Origin: CAWIMX01 sp963837345
GTDB lineage: Bacteria > Acidobacteriota > Vicinamibacteria > Vicinamibacterales > CAVVIG01
Direction of reading: 5' to 3'
Assembly: GCA_963837345.1 (NCBI GenBank)
Contig: CAWIMX010000001.1
Location: forward strand, 2,108,001-2,172,000
DNA length: 64,000 nt
Shown: positions 51,793 to 60,061 of the stretch, piece by piece
How positions within the stretch are numbered: position 1 is the first letter of the stretch
Layout of the letters: every line of letters starts with the position of its first letter
The notes under the pieces: generated by a model
What the model was told of the DNA's origin: nothing
Databases searched by the model: none
Seen by the model: only the letters and a program-made list of their open reading frames with translations
Made by a program: the position numbers and the translations under genes

Positions 51793-51912
51793 GTGTATTC
51801 GGGATTATCGGTCGTTTAGTCCCACACAATGATGCTGGCCATCCGACCTCCTCGGTATCTGATGTAAACCATTGAAAACGTGCGAGTTGTCGGTGCCATT
51901 CGCGAGTCCTTC

Positions 51913-53643
51913 TTATGAGCCCCAGATAATTGAATCGTCATTCCAAGAGCCCCAAATGATCGAGTCTTCAGCGGCCGATCCCCAGATGATCGAATCTTGG
52001 GCAAATGAGCCCCAGATGATGGAATCGCCCCAGGAGCCCCAGATGATGGAATCGCCCCAGGAGCCCCAGATGATGGAATCGCCCCAGGAGCCCCAGATGA
52101 TGGAATCGCCCCAGGAGCCCCAGATGATGGAATCGCCCCAGGAGCCCCAGATGATGGAATCGCCCCAGGAACCCCAGATGATGGAGTCGCCCCATGAGCC
52201 CGAAAGAGTGGAATTCCGCTGGCGAAATGTGCGATTGGCCGCAGCCGGTCGTGAGCCTTGGAGGTACACGGTGTCATCGATCTGAGCCGAGCGACGACTA
52301 CCTCGCCCGGCGAGCGACGCGGCAGCGACCAGATTCACACTTCCCGCGCCAGCCGACATCAGCCCAGCCTCGGGCATGAACTGGCTCGACGCTCGCAGCA
52401 ACCCTTTCACATCTCTCGGCGTCAGCGCGGCCCGCTCGTCGATCAACAGCGCGGCCGCACCGCTCACCACCGCGGCCGACATGCTCGTTCCCGAGAGCTG
52501 CAGGTACCCATCAGCGGCGCCGCCCGCGACGTGTCGATCCGGCAGCAGCCGCTGCAGATACGAGCCCGCCGCCTCGGTCGATACGATGTGGCTCCCGGGC
52601 GCCACCAGATCCGGCTTCCCCACCAGGTCGTACGCCGTCGGTCCCCGCGAGCTGTACACCGCCAGCGTGTCGTCGCCGCGCTCCGGCGTCCCGTGCGCGT
52701 CGATCGCCCCCACGGTAATCGCGAAGGGACTGTTCCCCGGTGACATCACACCGCCGAACACCGTCTGGCCGGCGTCAGTGACACCGCGGTTCCCCGCGGC
52801 CGCCACCACCACGATGCCGGCCGCCACCGCGCGCTCCACGGCCGCGCACAGCGGGTCGTCCCGGTACGGCTGAAGCACCGGCGCGCCCAGCGAGAGATTG
52901 ATCACGCGAATGTTGAACTGGGCCTGGTGATCGATCGCCCAGTCGATCGCGGCGATCACGTTGCTCACATACCCGCTGCCGTCGTCGCCAAGCACGCGCA
53001 GGTTGATGAGCGACGCCCCATACGCCATGCCCTGAATGTCCGCCGTGTCGTAGCTGCCGCCCGCGCGCGCCGCGATAATGCCCGCCACGTGCGTGCCGTG
53101 TCCGAAGCGATCCGCCGCCGAGCCGTTGCCCGTGAAGTCCACGGCCGCCACGACCTGGCCCCGGAGCGCCGGATGATTCGCATCGATTCCCGAGTCGACC
53201 ACCGCGACACCCACGCGCTTGCCCGAGAGCTTCGGAAGACGACCGGCGCCGTGCCACAACTGGTCGGCCCCCACCGTTTCGGCCGTCACGTCCTCGACCA
53301 TCGAGCGAATCGGCGTGTCGCCCGACAGGTGATCGACCAGGCCGTCGGCCTCGAGCGCCTCGAGCTGGCCGGCCGTCACCCGGAGCACGCCGCCGCTTCG
53401 CATCCGTTTGCGCACGGGCACGTTGTAGCGCCGCGCCAGCTCCTCGACCATCTGACTCCCGTCGACGATCACGTCGATCGTCTGCGAGCCTTCCTGCAGA
53501 CGATCGGCCAGGTCGTGGCTGAGCCGCGCGCGGTGTTGCGCCAGGACCGGCGCCGCCGACAGCGTCAGGAGAAACGCGCCGACCGCCAGCCAACCCCCGG
53601 TTCGGCTGACGATTCCCGGACAGGTCGATCGCGAGAGCGTCAC
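51913..53643 (-). CDS. Secreted S8 (subtilisin) protease with C-terminal DSIIWGS repeats
   Basis: 576 aa from GTG 53643 (GGAGGAACCC upstream). Signal segment GGWLAVGAFLLTLSAAPVLAQ, an inhibitor-I9-like prodomain (40-120), then the S8 domain with Asp150 (VAVVDSGIDANHP), His182 (GHGTHVAGII) and Ser387 (SGTSMSAAVVSG), plus the oxyanion Asn in VVVAAAGNRG. After residue 450 comes a linker and, from 483 to the end, ten repeats ending in DSIIWGS; seven are SWGDSIIWG and three are diverged. The stop follows the last repeat at once. The tail is probably a surface or export module. The small HTH gene lies 28 bases upstream on the same strand. Confidence 0.92.
   Translation of the reverse strand: MTLSRSTCPGIVSRTGGWLAVGAFLLTLSAAPVLAQHRARLSHDLADRLQEGSQTIDVIVDGSQMVEELARRYNVPVRKRMRSGGVLRVTAGQLEALEADGLVDHLSGDTPIRSMVEDVTAETVGADQLWHGAGRLPKLSGKRVGVAVVDSGIDANHPALRGQVVAAVDFTGNGSAADRFGHGTHVAGIIAARAGGSYDTADIQGMAYGASLINLRVLGDDGSGYVSNVIAAIDWAIDHQAQFNIRVINLSLGAPVLQPYRDDPLCAAVERAVAAGIVVVAAAGNRGVTDAGQTVFGGVMSPGNSPFAITVGAIDAHGTPERGDDTLAVYSSRGPTAYDLVGKPDLVAPGSHIVSTEAAGSYLQRLLPDRHVAGGAADGYLQLSGTSMSAAVVSGAAALLIDERAALTPRDVKGLLRASSQFMPEAGLMSAGAGSVNLVAAASLAGRGSRRSAQIDDTVYLQGSRPAAANRTFRQRNSTLSGSWGDSIIWGSWGDSIIWGSWGDSIIWGSWGDSIIWGSWGDSIIWGSWGDSIIWGSWGDSIIWGSFAQDSIIWGSAAEDSIIWGSWNDDSIIWGS
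51916..52197 (-). repeat. 27-bp tandem repeats coding the SWGDSIIWG tail
   Basis: Seven 27-base units (about 52010-52197), the six outer-to-inner ones differing by at most one base; three further units (51916-52010) are diverged at the DNA level but keep DSIIWGS. Near-identity of DNA points to recent unequal exchange or slippage, while the conserved peptide in diverged units points to selection. Confidence 0.92.
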
Positions 53644-53671
53644 GGGTTCCTCCAATCGGCGCTTTCGAGGC

Positions 53672-53896
53672 TCAGTCGCGCGGCGTCGGCGGCTGCGACG
53701 CAACGGACACCGAATCGAGCAGCACCCGCTGAGAGCCGCCCATCGTGCGGATCGTTCGCAGGCGCCCTTCACGGATCCGGTTGTAGATGGTTCGCCGCGA
53801 CACGCCGAGCAGCCGCGCCGCGTGATCGAGCGACACGCTTCGTCCGATACGAGGTTCGAGGCCGGCGGTTGATGCAATGGTCTCTGTCGGTTCCAT
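53672..53896 (-). CDS. Small helix-turn-helix (excisionase/MerR-like HTH_17) protein
   Basis: 74 aa from ATG 53896, chosen because GAGGAGT precedes it. The core is SVSLDHAARLLGVSRRTIYNRIREGRLRTIRTMGGSQRVLLDSV, the winged-helix layout of excisionase-type DNA-binding proteins. Pro-rich C-terminus. It is on the same strand 28 bases before the repeat-tailed protease, so it may regulate it or share its transcript. A phage excisionase is another option, but no integrase is nearby. Confidence 0.8.
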   Translation of the reverse strand: MEPTETIASTAGLEPRIGRSVSLDHAARLLGVSRRTIYNRIREGRLRTIRTMGGSQRVLLDSVSVASQPPTPRD

Positions 53897-54112
53897 CCCT
53901 GACGACTCCTCCCCAGCGAACGCGTGGAATGCAGAGGGATATGGCAGACAGGGTGCCGCGGTGTCGACGGCCACGGCTCGCACGATTCGTTCGGCGGTAA
54001 GGGCTTGCCGCAGTTGAGGTTGTCGTTCTAGGATGAGGTCACCCGCGATCGGCGCGCCATCGTTGCGCCAGCCAGAAAACTGGCTCGCGCCATTGCCGGT
54101 CTGTAAAGCTGC

Positions 54113-55927
54113 GTGAAGGTTGCACGCAAAGTCGACTGGGCCCGTCAAATTTCACGCAAACTGCTGTGGCCAACTTGTTGGCCGGCAGGCCAGATTTTGA
54201 CCAGACAAGCACGCGTACCCACGTTCATCAGATGCGTCGCTGTTCTGATAGTCCCGTTCGTCTCCGCTTGCGGGCGAACGCCAGAAACAGCGGGACGCGG
54301 AGATCGAGGCGGCACGCTCGTGGCCACCATTCGTGGTGAGCCGCAAACCTTCAACCGGCTCGTCGCCGCTGGCGATACCACGACGGACCTGGTGGCACGC
54401 ACGCTCACGCAGGCCTCCCTCGTTCGCATCAACCCGATCAGCGACGAGATCGAACCGTGGCTCGCCACGTCGTGGGCGGCGGGGCCCGATGGTCGGAGCT
54501 ACACGCTGGCGCTCAGGCCGAACGTCGCGTTTTCCGACGGGCGCCCTTTCACTTCCGACGATGTCCTGTTCACCTTTCAAGCGGTGTACGACAAGGGCGT
54601 CGGGAGCCCGCTCGCGGACTCGTTGAAGGTGGGCGGGCAGCCGCTCGCCGTCACCGCCCCGGACGCGTCGACGATTGTCGTCAGCTTCCCGGCGCCTTAC
54701 GGGCCCGGCGTGCGAATGCTCGCCAACCTGCCGATCCTCCCTCGGCACGCCCTCGCTTCGGCGCTGGCGGCGGGGACGTTCCGCGAGGCCTGGAGCCTCA
54801 CGACCCCTCTCGATCAGGTTGTGACGCTCGGGCCGTTCGTTCCCTCGGCCTACGCGCCAGGCGAGCGACTGCAGCTCGTGCGCAACCCGCACTACTGGCG
54901 GACGGCTCCCGACGGTGGGAGGCTGCCCTATCTCGATGGCATCACGCTCGAAATCGTGCCCGACCAGGACACCGAGCTCCTGCGTCTCGAAGCCGGCGAG
55001 GTCGATGCCACGGCCGACGCGATTCGCCCGTCGGATTATGCCCCGCTGAAGCGGGCCTCGACGGAAGGTCGCGTGCAACTCTTCGATCTGGGCGTCGGAC
55101 CGAGCGCCGACAGCTTCTGGTTCAACCTGAGACCGGGCGCCTTCTCCGGCGATCCCCGTGCGTCGTGGATCCAGCGCGACGAGCTGCGTCAGGCGATTTC
55201 CCTCGCCGTCGATCGCCAGGCGTTCGCCGACCAGGTGTACTTCGGCGCAGCCGTGCCGGTGTTCGGATTCGTCACGCCGGCCAATCGCGCGTGGTATCTC
55301 GACACCGCGCCGAAAGTGCCGCACGACCTGGCGGCCGCGCGGGCCCGTCTGGCGGCCATCGGTCTGACGGATCGCGACGGCGACGGCATGCTCGAGGACG
55401 CGTCGGGGCGGGCGGCGCGCTTCACGCTGCTCGTCCAGAAAGGGCGAACGGCTCCCGAGCGCGCGGCGGATTTCCTTCGCGGCGAGCTTCGGCAGGTCGG
55501 CCTGGCCATGGATGTCGCCGCGCTCGAGGGGACCGCCGTGATCTCGCGATTCCTTTCCGGCACGGGCTACGACGCGGCATACTTTTCGGTGCTCGAAACG
55601 GACACCGACCCTGCAGGCAGCCTCGACCTGTGGCTGAGCTCCGGGTCGGCCCATGTGTGGAACATGAATCAGAGCGAGCCGGCGACCGACTGGGAACGGG
55701 AGATCGATGGCCTGATGGCCCGGCAGGTGGCCGCCACGGATACCGCCGAGCGCAGGCGCCTCTTCGACGAGGTGCAGCGGCTGATGGCGGAACACCTGCC
55801 TGTCATCAATTTCGCCGCGCCGCGCGTGTATGTCGCGGCCTCGACGCGCCTTGTCCGGCTCCAGCCGGCGATTTCGCGGCCCGAGCTGCTGTGGGCCGCC
55901 GACTCGATCGCCATCGCGGGACCGTAG
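54113..55927 (+). CDS. Peptide/nickel-type ABC transporter substrate-binding lipoprotein
   Basis: Up to 604 aa; a TTG at 54197 would give a tighter lipoprotein signal (RVPTFIRCVAVLIVPFVSAC, lipobox VSAC). SBP family 5 (OppA/DppA) marks: GGTLVATIRGEPQTFNRL, WATSW-type segment WLATSWAAGPDGRSYTLAL, LRPNVAFSDGRPFTSDDVLF and the C-terminal ERRRLFDEVQRLMAEHLPVI. Catches peptides or similar solutes in the periplasm. Two permease genes follow with overlaps; no ATPase gene is present, so ATP-binding subunits must come from elsewhere. Confidence 0.9.
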   Translation: MKVARKVDWARQISRKLLWPTCWPAGQILTRQARVPTFIRCVAVLIVPFVSACGRTPETAGRGDRGGTLVATIRGEPQTFNRLVAAGDTTTDLVARTLTQASLVRINPISDEIEPWLATSWAAGPDGRSYTLALRPNVAFSDGRPFTSDDVLFTFQAVYDKGVGSPLADSLKVGGQPLAVTAPDASTIVVSFPAPYGPGVRMLANLPILPRHALASALAAGTFREAWSLTTPLDQVVTLGPFVPSAYAPGERLQLVRNPHYWRTAPDGGRLPYLDGITLEIVPDQDTELLRLEAGEVDATADAIRPSDYAPLKRASTEGRVQLFDLGVGPSADSFWFNLRPGAFSGDPRASWIQRDELRQAISLAVDRQAFADQVYFGAAVPVFGFVTPANRAWYLDTAPKVPHDLAAARARLAAIGLTDRDGDGMLEDASGRAARFTLLVQKGRTAPERAADFLRGELRQVGLAMDVAALEGTAVISRFLSGTGYDAAYFSVLETDTDPAGSLDLWLSSGSAHVWNMNQSEPATDWEREIDGLMARQVAATDTAERRRLFDEVQRLMAEHLPVINFAAPRVYVAASTRLVRLQPAISRPELLWAADSIAIAGP

Positions 55928-55932
55928 GTCGG

Positions 55933-56874
55933 ATGGGCGGCTACCTGGCGCGCCGGCTCTTCTTTGCGGTGGCGCTCATCTTCACGGTCACCTCGGCGTC
56001 GCTCGCACTGGCGCGCTTCGCGCCGGGCGACTATGCCACGGCCAGCCTCGGGCTCGGCGCGACGCCCCAGCAGGTGGCGGCCGCTCGGGCCCGATACGGG
56101 CTCGACAAGTCATTCGCCGCGCAGTACGCCGAATGGCTGTCGCACGCGATCCGGCTCGACTTCGGCCGCTCGATGGTCTACGACCGACCGGTCGCCGACC
56201 TCATTCCGGAACGGGCGGGCAATACGGCGATACTGGCGCTGGCGGCGCTCGCGTTCGCGACCTTCGTCGGCCTCCCCCTGGGTGTCTACACCGGGAGCCG
56301 CACGGGAGGCGCCGTGCCGTCGTGCGTGCGCGCCGTGTCGCTGCTGCTGCTGTCGATGCCGCCGCTGATCACCTCGCTCTTCCTCGTGGTCGTCGCTGCG
56401 CGCACGGCGTGGTTTCCCGTCGGGGGCATCCGGTCGGCTGGCGCCGGCGGGGCGGCCGATCTCGCCTGGCACCTCGTCTTGCCGGCGCTTGCCCTGGGCC
56501 TGCCGCTCGCCGCGGTCTTCGAGCGGCTGCAGGCGCAGGCGATGTCGGAGGTGATCGCGCAGCCGTTCGTGGTTGCGGCGCTGGCGCGCGGCATCCCGCG
56601 ACGACGCATCGTGTGGCGCGGAGCCCTGAAGGCGGCGCTTCGACCGACGGCCGCGGTGTACGGTCTGGTCGTCGGCACGCTGCTCAGCGGATCGTTCGCC
56701 GTGGAGGTCGTCACATCCTGGCCGGGGCTGGGTCGCCTGATGCTCGACGCGCTCGAGGCGCGCGACATCTACCTTGTGGCCGGATGCGCAGCGGCGGGCT
56801 CGCTCTTTCTCGCGCTCGGAACGCTCGCGTCCGACGTGGCGCTGGCGCGAGTGGATCCGAGAGTACGGGAATGA
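55933..56874 (+). CDS. ABC transporter permease, DppB/OppB type
   Basis: 313 aa; about six membrane segments. Start MGGYLARRLFFAVALIFTVTSAS, typical of DppB, then GLDKSFAAQYAEWLSHAIRLDFGRSMVYDRPV. The EAA-like loop reads EVIAQPFVVAALARGIPRRRIVWRGALKAALRP; the end VEVVTSWPGLGRLMLDALEARD is standard. Pairs with the next permease to form the channel of a peptide importer. It starts five bases after the binding-protein stop and overlaps the next gene (ATGA). Confidence 0.92.
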   Translation: MGGYLARRLFFAVALIFTVTSASLALARFAPGDYATASLGLGATPQQVAAARARYGLDKSFAAQYAEWLSHAIRLDFGRSMVYDRPVADLIPERAGNTAILALAALAFATFVGLPLGVYTGSRTGGAVPSCVRAVSLLLLSMPPLITSLFLVVVAARTAWFPVGGIRSAGAGGAADLAWHLVLPALALGLPLAAVFERLQAQAMSEVIAQPFVVAALARGIPRRRIVWRGALKAALRPTAAVYGLVVGTLLSGSFAVEVVTSWPGLGRLMLDALEARDIYLVAGCAAAGSLFLALGTLASDVALARVDPRVRE

Positions 56875-57851
56875 ATCGTGCCGGAGGCGCGCTGGTCACG
56901 GTCGTGGTGCTCGCGGCGCTCCTGGCGCCCGTGCTGTCGCCACATCAGGCCGACTATCGCCATCCCCGCCTCCTGTCGGCGCCGCCCACGCGGCCGCACC
57001 TGCGCGACGAGGGAGGCCAGTGGCATCGGCCGTTCATCTACCGCTACCGGCAGGTCAGCCGGCTGGAGCAGACGTTCGAAGAGGATCGGTCGGCGCGGGT
57101 GCCGCTGCGGTGGCTGGCGAACGGACGGCTCGTCACCTCGTCGGACGACGAAACGGCCCCGCTCATGCTGCTCGGCGCCGACAGCGTCGGGCGCGACGTG
57201 TTCAGCCGGCTGCTGTTCGGGGCGCGTCCGTCGCTCGGCCTTGCCCTGGCGGCCGCGCTGGGGACGGTCCTCATTGGCGCCTTCGCGGGCGGGGTGGCCG
57301 GGTATGCCGGCGGTATCCTGGACGAGGTCCTGATGCGGGCGGCAGATTTCATCATGGTCCTCCCGGCGATCTACCTGGTGCTCGCGCTGCGAGCGGTGCT
57401 GCCGATCGTGCTCGCCCCGTCGGTGGTCTTCTGGCTGCTGGCGTCGATCTTTGCCATCGTCGGCGCCCCGTTCGTGGCGCGCGGCGTGCGGGCGATCGTC
57501 CGATCGGAATGCGAGCAGGAGTTCGTGGCGGCTGCCCGCTCGCTCGGCGCGCGGCCCGCGCGCCTGCTGGTGCGGCATCTGCTGCCGGCCGCCCGGGGGT
57601 TCCTCGCGGTGGAAGTCACGCTGCTGGTGCCGGCGTTCATTGTCGCCGAAGCGACGCTCTCCTACGTCGGCCTGGGTTTTCCCGATTCGGTCGCGAGCTG
57701 GGGCACCATGCTGCACGATGCGGCCAGCATCCGCACGTTCGGCGACTTTCCCTGGCTGCTCAGCCCGGCGGTGGCGATCTTCGTCGTCGTGCTCGGCTTG
57801 AATCTGATGTCGGAGCGGCGGCGGTCGGCGCTGCCTGAAGCGCAGCTGTGA
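56871..57851 (+). CDS. ABC transporter permease, DppC/OppC type
   Basis: 326 aa; N-terminal segment ALVTVVVLAALLAPVLSPHQ then a periplasmic stretch of about 90 residues (longer than in E. coli DppC) before LLGADSVGRDVFSRLLFGAR. The EAA loop is CEQEFVAAARSLGARPARLLVRHLLPAA and the end ATLSYVGLGFPDSVASWGTML is diagnostic. ATGA overlap upstream, GTGA overlap downstream. Confidence 0.92.
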   Translation: MNRAGGALVTVVVLAALLAPVLSPHQADYRHPRLLSAPPTRPHLRDEGGQWHRPFIYRYRQVSRLEQTFEEDRSARVPLRWLANGRLVTSSDDETAPLMLLGADSVGRDVFSRLLFGARPSLGLALAAALGTVLIGAFAGGVAGYAGGILDEVLMRAADFIMVLPAIYLVLALRAVLPIVLAPSVVFWLLASIFAIVGAPFVARGVRAIVRSECEQEFVAAARSLGARPARLLVRHLLPAARGFLAVEVTLLVPAFIVAEATLSYVGLGFPDSVASWGTMLHDAASIRTFGDFPWLLSPAVAIFVVVLGLNLMSERRRSALPEAQL

Positions 57852-59080
57852 ACGATCGGCGGGCCCCTCGGTGGCGCGCTCCGGACGCCTGGCTGCCGTG
57901 GGCCGGGGCGCTCGTGATCGCGGCCCTCCTGCTGGCGACGGGTGGCTTCGTCAGCCGCGATCCCGATTCCCGGGTCTATTCAGAGCTCAGCACTCGCCTG
58001 GCCGAGCAGCCGGTGGCGGCCTGGATCGCGCCTGAATGGCGCGGCGTGGCCGGCGCCCGCGGGCTGTTCCGCGAGCATCCCTCCGGGATCCTCGTGCTGC
58101 CGGCGCTTCTGGCACGCACCGGCTATCCGGCGGCCGAAGCCGGCTACGCGGTTGGCGCGCTGTATTCGCTGATCGCCGTGGTGCTGGTCGGTCGGGTGGC
58201 GGCACTGGTGATCGGCCCGATCGACGCCACGGCGCTGCAATGGGCCGTGCTGCTGCTCCCCGTCGCGTTCGTGTATCGCGTGCGGGCGAACCAGGAGTAT
58301 CCGGTTCTGGTGTTCCTCCTGCTCGCCGTGTATGCCACCGAGCGGAGCCGGCACGCGCGGCTCTGGACGATAGTGCCGTCGATCGCGGCGCTCGCCATCC
58401 TCCTCATCAAGGATGTCTTCTTCGTCTTCTGTCCGCTGGCCTGCGCGCTCTGGCTGCTCTCGGTCCGTCCGGCCGACGGCCACGACCGCCGCGCATGGCT
58501 CTCGGTGGCGCTCTCGATGGTCGTCGTCGTGGCCGGCGCCGCGCTCTACGACACCTGGTATCGCCGCGCGACCGGCGAATCTTTCGTGGCGTTCTTCGTG
58601 CGCTACCGGCTCACGCCCAACGCCGGGCTCGACCGGCCGCTCGGACTCGGCCGCGTCACGATGACACGCCTCTCGAACGTCCTGTGGTATCTCAGTCGCG
58701 TCGCCTGGTTCGGCTTTCCGGGCAGCGCGGCCCTGGCGATCGCGCTCCGGCGTCGCGCGCCGGCAGGAGGCCATGTGGATCCGCTGGCACCCGCGCAACG
58801 AGCGAGGCGTGCACTGGTCTTTTGTCTGGGCATCGCGGGCGCGTACGTGGCGGTCATGAGCCTCGGCCACAACCGCGCGGACCGGTTCATTTTTCCCGCC
58901 TACTTTGCCGTGGGCGCGGCGGGCGCTGGCGTGGCGATCGCGCGCTGGGCGGCCCCGGCGCGCTGGGCGCGGCGTGTGCACGCGCTCGGCTCGGCGGGCA
59001 CGGCGATGCTCTGGCTGGTGCTCTTCACGCTCACCCTGGCGAGCTCGCATCAGCTCCCACGCGTGAAGTTCTGGCCCTAG
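57848..59080 (+). CDS. Polytopic membrane protein, GT39/ArnT-like
   Basis: 410 aa from a GTG that overlaps the permease stop. About ten hydrophobic segments; loop 1 contains FVSRDPDSRVYSELSTRL, an acidic pair in the position of the GT39/GT83 active Asp. Mid segments have FVYRVRANQEYPVLVFLLLAVYAT and the C-terminal half FIFPAYFAVGAAGAGVAIARW. Best read as a lipid-linked sugar transferase-like membrane protein, or a relative that lost activity. Coupling to a peptide importer is odd; possibly only a neighbour in a dense operon. Confidence 0.7.
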   Translation: MNDRRAPRWRAPDAWLPWAGALVIAALLLATGGFVSRDPDSRVYSELSTRLAEQPVAAWIAPEWRGVAGARGLFREHPSGILVLPALLARTGYPAAEAGYAVGALYSLIAVVLVGRVAALVIGPIDATALQWAVLLLPVAFVYRVRANQEYPVLVFLLLAVYATERSRHARLWTIVPSIAALAILLIKDVFFVFCPLACALWLLSVRPADGHDRRAWLSVALSMVVVVAGAALYDTWYRRATGESFVAFFVRYRLTPNAGLDRPLGLGRVTMTRLSNVLWYLSRVAWFGFPGSAALAIALRRRAPAGGHVDPLAPAQRARRALVFCLGIAGAYVAVMSLGHNRADRFIFPAYFAVGAAGAGVAIARWAAPARWARRVHALGSAGTAMLWLVLFTLTLASSHQLPRVKFWP

Positions 59081-59170
59081 TCGCTTCGCGACGGCCGAGC
59101 CGGCGGCCCGCCCGGTCCTTGGAGCCATTCGGCCCTTCCCTGGCATCGACGCTGCACTACAATCGGGGGC

Positions 59171-60061
59171 ATGAAGCTCACCGGAGTGTTCGCACCTGTC
59201 CCGACGCCATTCGATCAGAACGACGAGCTGGACGGCGGCTGCCTGCGGACGGCGCTCGAGCATTGGGCGAAGACCGCGCTCTCGGGCTTCGTCGTGCTGG
59301 GCTCCAACGGGGAGGCCGTGCTCCTCGACGAAGACGAATCGGAGCGCGCGATCGACGTGGCGCGATCGGCGGTCCCGCGCGACCGGACGCTCATCATCGG
59401 CGCGGGCCGCGAATCGACGCGCGCCACGATTCGCGCCGTGAAGCGCGCGTCGCAGCTCGGTGCCGACGCGGTCATCGTGCGCACGCCCGGGTTCTTCAAG
59501 AACCAGATGACGACTCCAGCGTTCGTCACCCACTTCACCGCGGTGGCCGACGCGTCGCCGGTGCCCGTCCTTCTCTACAATTTCACGGCCGTCACGGGCG
59601 TGAACCTGCTGCCGGCCGCCGTGGAAAAGCTGGGGCAGCACCCCAATATCGTCGGCGTCAAGGAGTCGGGCGGTGACATCGGACAGATTGCGGAGTTCGT
59701 GGCCTGTACGCCCAAGGACTTCCGCGTGCTGGCGGGTTCGGCGCTGACGTTCTACGCGGCCCTCTCGGTGGGCGCGTCGGGCGGGATCCTCGCGCTCGCG
59801 GGCGTGCTTCCCGACGCGTGCGTGCGCCTGTACGATCTCGTGCAGGAAGGCCGCCACGACGATGCCCGCAACCTGCAGCACCGCCTGGTGCCGCTCGCGC
59901 GGCTGCTCAGCTCGACCTATGGCGTGCCGGGGCTCAAGGCCGCGCTGCACGTCGTCGGCGTCGACGTCGGCCAACCGCGTCCGCCGCTCACACCGCTGTC
60001 GGATACGGCGGTACTGGCCCTCAAAGACGCGCTCGCGCAGTTCGAAGGAGTGCCCGCATGA
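59171..60061 (+). CDS. Dihydrodipicolinate synthase/4-hydroxy-2-oxoglutarate aldolase family protein
   Basis: 296 aa class I aldolase (TIM barrel). Schiff-base Lys in IVGVKESGGDIGQ (near 163) and the partner Tyr in PVLLYNFTAVTG (near 136). The GSNGEAVLL segment is the carboxylate site. It looks closer to the eukaryotic HOGA1 group than to DapA (long SRTYGVPGLKAAL-like stretch STYGVPGLKAALHVVG), so 4-hydroxy-2-oxoglutarate to pyruvate plus glyoxylate is likely. The next gene, overlapping by ATGA, is an aminotransferase that could use the glyoxylate. Confidence 0.88.
   Translation: MKLTGVFAPVPTPFDQNDELDGGCLRTALEHWAKTALSGFVVLGSNGEAVLLDEDESERAIDVARSAVPRDRTLIIGAGRESTRATIRAVKRASQLGADAVIVRTPGFFKNQMTTPAFVTHFTAVADASPVPVLLYNFTAVTGVNLLPAAVEKLGQHPNIVGVKESGGDIGQIAEFVACTPKDFRVLAGSALTFYAALSVGASGGILALAGVLPDACVRLYDLVQEGRHDDARNLQHRLVPLARLLSSTYGVPGLKAALHVVGVDVGQPRPPLTPLSDTAVLALKDALAQFEGVPA

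Noticed and set aside
51913..52200. CRISPR array at the 27-bp repeats
   Set aside because: Units are contiguous without spacers, and lie in frame inside a protease gene.
51872..52285. Plus-strand frame with EPQMMESPQ repeats
   Set aside because: Direct antisense image of the SWGDSIIWG repeats; no ribosome site and no partner domain.
54152..55795. A 547-codon minus-strand frame opposite the peptide-binding protein gene
   Set aside because: Antisense shadow: Arg-rich and without motifs, while the plus strand encodes an unmistakable family 5 binding protein.
57980..59974. A 664-codon minus-strand frame opposite the GT39-like and aldolase genes
   Set aside because: Spans two clear genes and has no recognisable domain.
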